Below, piece by piece: positions 58,681 to 64,000 of a stretch of DNA of 64,000 nt. A model generated the notes under the pieces. The model saw only the letters and a list, made by a program, of their open reading frames with translations. It was not told the DNA's origin and ran no database searches. How positions within the stretch are numbered: the first letter of the stretch is position 1; each line of letters opens with the position of its first letter. The translations under genes and the position numbers were made by a program. Source of the stretch: Monosporascus cannonballus (lineage: Eukaryota; Ascomycota; Sordariomycetes; Xylariales); contig QJNS01000183.1 of the NCBI GenBank assembly GCA_004154925.1, forward strand, positions 62,001 to 126,000. The letters are read 5' to 3'.

Positions 58681-61426
58681 ATATAATTAAATCGATTATT
58701 ATAAAAAAGATATTACAAATGTTATTTTATAAAAATTACAAATATCTCCTTTTATTATACTAGGTGTTGTAATTATAACTCGAATAAAATTAAATTATTT
58801 ACGAAATATTTTTTAAATTTTTATAAATTATTTTTTAATAATTAGTGTTTTAATTTCAACTTATTTTAAAGTTTTATTAGTGTTAAATAAAATTAGATAT
58901 CTATTTAGTGTTATTGCGTTTCGTAACGAGCTATCTAAATTATAAATTTACTGTATTTCTAATATATTAAAGCAGAATAAAATTGTTTGCGAATTTTAGT
59001 TAAAGGCTTATTCGATAATTACTTTTTTTATCTATATTAGTTTTTGCGAATTAGTTATAATATTAACTCGAACGTTTTTATTATGATATCGAGTCTAAAA
59101 AGTAATATCGATAAAATTATATATAAATTAAACTTTTATAAATAAATTTAAATTATGCCATAATTTTAAACCGTACGCCATTTTCTTATATACGTAATTT
59201 GCTTATGTAATATATTAACTATTAAAAATAAAACGATTTTCAAAACCTTCTCTATAGCTTCGAATATATTTATTAAAATATTAAATCTATATTAAACTCA
59301 ATTTATTTATTATCTAACTATTATAATATAATAATGTTTTTTATTTAGCATTTGATATTAAATTATCTTAATATTTGAAAATATTTTTTTCTCGTTTTAA
59401 TTTTAAATACTAATAAAATTTAATCTTAGAAATTAATAACTTACATAACTATAATTTCTTTATTTGCTTATTATTCTTGTTTAAGTATTTTAGATTTTTT
59501 AATATTACTAATTATTATATTTACTGTTATAAAAGACTTTCTTAGAAACTTTATTTTCTTAAAATTATAAATATTCTCTTTAAATTATAGAATTCCGTAC
59601 TAATAATTCCAGTATACTTATATTATTTATAAAATATCTTTCAATTTCGTAAAATAAATTTTATTAATTAGTATTTCTATATATATACGTTTAAAAATAT
59701 TTTAGTATTTAATAAATGTCAATACTTTATTAACCTTAACATATGTCGTAATACGTTAAACAAATAATAAATCCGTCATATTTTAAATATATTATATTCT
59801 GATAAAAGTCCTTTGCGTCTTTAAATTAAAACATCGATTAATAATTAATATTTTTTCAACCGACATTAATTGTTATAAATTAAAAGCATTACCGGTTTGA
59901 GTATATTAATTGTACTACCGAGTTTTTAAACTTATTTCTAGAATATTGTATGTAAATTATAACTTTTAAAAGGTAAATTTCGAGTTTTTCATTTTAATTT
60001 AAAGAGCTAAATTCACCCGAAACCTTTTTATAAAACGTCTTATATTATTATTATTCTAAATTTAAGAATTAAAATTAAAAACTTAAAAATCTTAATTTGT
60101 TCGATAACTTAGCTTCCTTTGTGATATTAAACGCAATAGAAATATTGTTGTATTACCGAGGTTTTATAATTTCTTAATTCAAATTATTTCAAGTTATTTA
60201 ATAATATATATAAATACATTTCGAAATTGCATCTAGATTTTAAAGCTATAATAATAATAACAACTTTTAAAAAGTATTTTTAAAACGTTACTTTAATAAT
60301 TAGTTTTTTATTATAAGCTCTAATAACTACTTTTTTTTACTTTAAATAAAATATAATGTTTAAACCATCTTACGCGTAATATTTAAATTGATTATAAAAG
60401 TGAATTTTAAAAATATCGTATTTAGTTATAATCATAAATTTAAAAAGTATTTAAACAATTACAAATCTTAAGAAAATATTGAATTAAAAGATTTGTTAAA
60501 GAAATATAACTATAAATAGTAATATTTAACTTATTATATAAATTCGCAAATCTTATAAATTCGCGACTATTTGTAATATATTTTTATTGTTAATCTTAAA
60601 TTATACATTATTTAAGATTAATAATAAAAACCTTGTATAAATATCAAAACTGAATATATCTAATTCAATAAACTAAGAATTGTAATATTTAATTTTAAAG
60701 ACGTTTAATTTAATATACGATATTACTAATAAGAACTTAACAACATAATATTATAATAAATATACTCGAACTAATATTAACTATAATATATAAAAGCTAA
60801 CGCTAATTAAAAAAGGTTAATTATCGCATAAATGTTAAACATAAATACGTACACACTTTTAATAATATTAATACTTTAAAAATTTAAAAAAAAACTTTAA
60901 TTCTTACGTCACGTATTATCAAATATAATAAAATTAATTAAGTATTTAACTCTATTAAATAATAATACAAATTTTAAACATTTCAAAATCAAAAAATACA
61001 TTATTAATAAATTTAATACGAAAGTTTACAAATATTTTATAAATAATTTAAGCTCATTAGAAACATACTTATTAAACATAATACCGAAGAAAAAATATTT
61101 TTATACAATCGCCGAGGACCTATTTTTGTCTTAATAAAACTTATTATAAACGAAAATCATTAAAATATATATAAATTAAATTTAAAATAAATAAAATATT
61201 TCGATAAATATAGAAAAATACGTATTTCAAATTCTAAATAGTTTTTTATTTTCGACGGTTGCACAAAATATAGTAAAATTAATAATAATATTATATTTTA
61301 TTTATTTATCTATTTTTTATCTAGGTTAACTTTTCAGCGCATTTTATTTTTTCGTATTATGATCTATTTATTAGTTATATATTACAAATTCTATATAATA
61401 TTACATTGTTTATACGATTAAAATAA
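58681..61426. other. AT-rich DNA, nothing recognised
   Basis: Long AT-rich stretch. I read both strands for gypsy, helicase and transposase motifs and found none. Confidence 0.5.
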
Positions 61427-61605
61427 TTGTGAGATAACGCAGCCCCCTAGAACTAGTCAAAAGGGATAGAACAAGACCCCATATATTCTGATAAGACGTC
61501 TCTAAATATTAAGAAAAGTAACTAGTTGCTGATATAGCCCAGAAGGGTTTGGAATTGCTGACCTTTTGGTATTGTAGCTAGCGTCGCACCTTCGTTATCT
61601 CACAA
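61427..61605. mobile_element. MITE C (179 bp)
   Basis: GC-balanced insert in AT-rich DNA with perfect 13-bp inverted ends: ttgtgagataacg and cgttatctcacaa. Flanked by taa on both sides. Depending on the exact end, ataat is also duplicated. A 3-bp TAA duplication would fit PIF/Harbinger. No coding capacity. Not RIPed, so recent or too short and single-copy for RIP. Confidence 0.6.
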
Positions 61606-62520
61606 TAATATTATCTCTAAATTTTATAACATGTTTAAAATTATTTTATATTCACTAATAATATTAAATTAAGGTATCTAAAAGCCAAATATATTTTATT
61701 GAATTTTTATCCACGTTTTTTCGCATTAAAGCAATTAAAATATATTTATATCGACCGTTTTCTTTTTACTTTTATTAATTTTGTTATATTTTTACTTGTA
61801 AAAACATTTTAAAATATTATTAAAATAATCTAACGCTAATCTATTTATAAAAAATAATTAAAATAACTTATCGACAAAAATAATTAAATTGATTAATTTT
61901 TTGAATAAAAAACCACTTGAAACCTTTTTACAAAACCGCTTATTTTCTAAATAAAAACGATTATTTTCGCAAAACGGATTACATGTTTAAAAAATGTCGA
62001 AGTTTTAAATAAAATAAACGGCTTTAAGAATACTTAATATAAAAACCGGATAAATCTTAATAATTATAACAAAAGGTTGTAATAAATAATAGTAATTAAT
62101 AATAACGGAAAATAATCGTTGTAAAAGAATTTAAGCAAAAAAAATATATAACATTTATAGCAAACCCGAACTTGATATTTATATTTATAAAAAAACTTAA
62201 AAACTTTAACGATAAAAAATAATATAAATTTAAAATCATTTAATATATCGTAATTACTTATTCGAATTTGTTTTTATAAAGCCTTTAAAAATCCATTACG
62301 AATTTATATATTACGTTAAAAATAACCATTTTAAATAAGGAAAAAGAAATTTTAAAATAATAAAAATATAAAAAAAGAAAAATTAAATATAGACAATAGA
62401 TAAAAGGTTCTTTATATAACAAAATTACTTATTTAACGCGTCGTAAACAGTTTGATATTAATAAAATAATTAATTATTTATTAAGAAAATAGATAATTAT
62501 ATAATTTCAGAATACCTTCG
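61606..62520. other. AT-rich DNA, nothing recognised
   Basis: No gene or repeat ends seen up to the composition change at about 62520. Confidence 0.5.
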
Positions 62521-62692
62521 AAATTGGATAATTTCCCTAGTCAATATGGGTATGGTAATGTCGTTTAGTGGAATGTGTATAAGGAGATCCCTGTTAAGTT
62601 AATTAGGGCGAAATAAAGTTATCCGAGGTTCTATTTTGTTTTACTAAAATGGGCTTTGGACGGTTGGGGTAGAAGTTGTTGAATTTTGGACC

Positions 62693-62953
62693 ATGGCCTC
62701 TGTCCAGAGTTCTGTACTAACAAACGAACAGGTATTGAACTATATAACCCGCATCCTCCAGCCCTTTCACTGCATACCCATGCCATGCCATGCAGGCGGA
62801 AATGTCGTAATAGCCGTCCAAACCAACTGCCCAGGCTGCGCCACATTCGGTCCTATCAGGCTGGAAATCAATGCAAGAAATACACACAATGGATGGCAGA
62901 ATACGCCTAATGGCGAAGTTCCCGGGCTTCGCATACGGACCCTGCATATCTGA
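62693..62953 (+). CDS. Small Cys-containing hypothetical protein (86 aa)
   Basis: In a GC-balanced island. ATG at 62693 has a strong context (ggaccATGG). The 86 residues have no signal peptide or membrane segment. Four Cys at 27, 32, 46 and 49 (HCIPMPC and NCPGC) could bind a metal, as CX4C and CX2C pairs do in zinc ribbons (inference). The rest is unremarkable (TNEQVLNYITRILQPF, GPIRLEINARN). The start region contains tactaac...cag, which also looks like a fungal intron end, so an upstream exon is possible. No homologue recognised. Confidence 0.4.
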   Translation: MASVQSSVLTNEQVLNYITRILQPFHCIPMPCHAGGNVVIAVQTNCPGCATFGPIRLEINARNTHNGWQNTPNGEVPGLRIRTLHI

Positions 62954-63444
62954 CCGACATGACTCCTATGGTTTGGATCGGGTGCCTGGGCCGAGAAAAG
63001 TCGATTGCCCGGCCGGAAAACGATATTGCTACGTTTCGGCGTAGGCGTGTAAAGGTTAAAATCAGTTTTTTCTTCGATAACCTTGTATAATTGTCACAGT
63101 TAGGCTGATCGCGAGAAAAGGTTTCATAGAGTGTGGGAAGTGATAATTGTCTGACTAGAATTGAGCTCCAAGGAGCGGCAGCTAGGAAGCTCTCTATATA
63201 CTGTGGGAGCGCCGGAATAAGGTTCTTCCTGGTGCTGTGGAGCTTGATGACTAACACAGATACCTCTATTCCACGACAATAATACATACGGTTTATTGCT
63301 AAATTTGGAACCTTCTCTGCCTAAAGTAAAGTGTTATATAGCGAATCAAGGGACCCTCTTTTTTTATATTTTATCATGGTGGAACCATAAACTTTCCCCC
63401 CGCGTTACCATCATGATTTTGAGGCTCTGTCTTAGTGGTATATC
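62954..63444. other. Island DNA without a convincing gene
   Basis: GC-balanced. The minus-strand frame 62907-63287 (126 codons) shows no domain. Confidence 0.4.
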
Positions 63445-63729
63445 ATGGACGTCTGGGTCGATAGGTTTTATCGTTTTCTTTCGACACCCGCGCATCTTCA
63501 GTCCTGCACAGTTTTGGCATCGGCAAAGCTGGCTGTTCGACGTTTGCTTCTTCTGGCTGCTGCCAGGAACTTGGGCTTTGTTCTCGCGGAGCCATCTGTG
63601 ATGAAAATCAGGGATGCCGTGCCCCGTTACCCTTTTTACCCGAATACGATGCCGTACTGTTCCTGGTGGTGGGACAATAATAGCTCCATATTTTGTAAGG
63701 AGATGCCAGATGCCTGGAGTTTTACCTAG
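63445..63729 (+). CDS. Doubtful ORF (94 aa)
   Basis: ATG at 63445 (tatatcATGG). Reads MDVWVDRFYRFLSTPAHLQS, a hydrophobic helix LLLLAAARNLGFVL, then PYCSWWWDNNSSIFC and a TAG. It may be a real small gene, one exon of a spliced gene, or chance. The overlapping frame 63296-63601 is less protein-like. Confidence 0.25.
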   Translation: MDVWVDRFYRFLSTPAHLQSCTVLASAKLAVRRLLLLAAARNLGFVLAEPSVMKIRDAVPRYPFYPNTMPYCSWWWDNNSSIFCKEMPDAWSFT

Positions 63730-63848
63730 GATGATTTTGTGCGATGGGTAAGTTACGTAACCTTGCTGACGTTGGCCCTATGCAACAAATTGCATAATAT
63801 CTTTAACCCGATTCTTAAAACCCGTTTCTAGCTGCTGGCTGTAGCGCC

Positions 63849-64000
63849 TAGGGTGAGGGAGGAACCACCCACCGAAAATTACCCACGGCCCACGGGTACT
63901 CGCGGGTACCCAATAGGTAATGCCAAAAACCTATAGAGTACTTACGATTACCTATCAGCAAAATGCGTAAATTCTAGATATATTAAAAAAATAAGGATAT
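63849..64000. mobile_element. Second hAT-like terminus, running off the window
   Basis: tagggtgagggaggaaccac at 63849 and the next ~70 bases match the element at 34128 nearly base for base (ccgaaaattacccacgg, acgggtac, gcgggtaccca). Subterminal words (ggtaatgccaaaaacc) follow, more RIPed than in the first copy. The candidate target duplication is gtagcgcc (63841-63848). The other end is outside. Confidence 0.7.

Overview
The window looks like an AT-rich, transposon-packed compartment of a filamentous ascomycete genome. Four things suggest this. Ty3/gypsy chromoviruses appear in many copies. The in-frame stops and missense changes in them are almost all CpA-to-TpA type (CAA/CAG to TAA/TAG, TGG to TAG/TGA/TAA, GAC/GAT to AAC/AAT), which is the mark of repeat-induced point mutation (RIP). 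The one convincing host gene is a 2EXR-domain protein, a family expanded in Pezizomycotina. Short GC-balanced islands sit sharply inside very AT-rich sequence. I cannot name the species.

Layout. 1-1481 is the 3' end of a family-1 gypsy chromovirus (E1). 1482 to about 15760 is one family-2 gypsy chromovirus (E2), which carries a small un-RIPed insert (3046-3315) and a complete family-1 element (E3, 5195-12025, minus strand, target duplication aaaag). 15761-28700 is degenerate AT-rich DNA holding coding relics, among them a RecQ-like helicase relic on the minus strand. 28741-31109 holds a truncated family-1 element (E4) with a miniature transposon on each side. 31900-34127 is the first gene island (2EXR gene, a TA-flanked miniature element). 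A 517-bp hAT-like element (34128-41633, 8-bp duplication gcaggtgc) interrupts this island and is itself interrupted by a complete family-1 element (E5, 34622-41605, duplication tcgat). 42001-49392 (E6, duplication ttatt, chimeric) and 50096-56836 (E7, duplication ataaa) are two more family-1 elements on the minus strand. 56842-62520 is AT-rich DNA with one miniature element. 62520-63848 is a second island with one or two small ORFs. A second copy of the hAT-like terminus begins at 63849 and leaves the window.

Most notable result. Every family-1 copy that keeps its 3' part (E1, E3, E5, E6, E7) carries an open frame on the strand opposite to gag-pol, between the end of pol and the 3' LTR and overlapping the chromodomain end. 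Once RIP-type changes are allowed for, it encodes a protein of roughly 180-210 residues with a CX2CX6C-X8-CX2CX6C cysteine pattern (the spacing of a fungal Zn2Cys6 cluster) followed by a charged coiled-coil-like stretch. The antisense frame and the LTR U3 exist in different versions that travel together, and E6 is a chimera of two versions. The elements are all inactivated here, so function is inferred only from conservation across copies.
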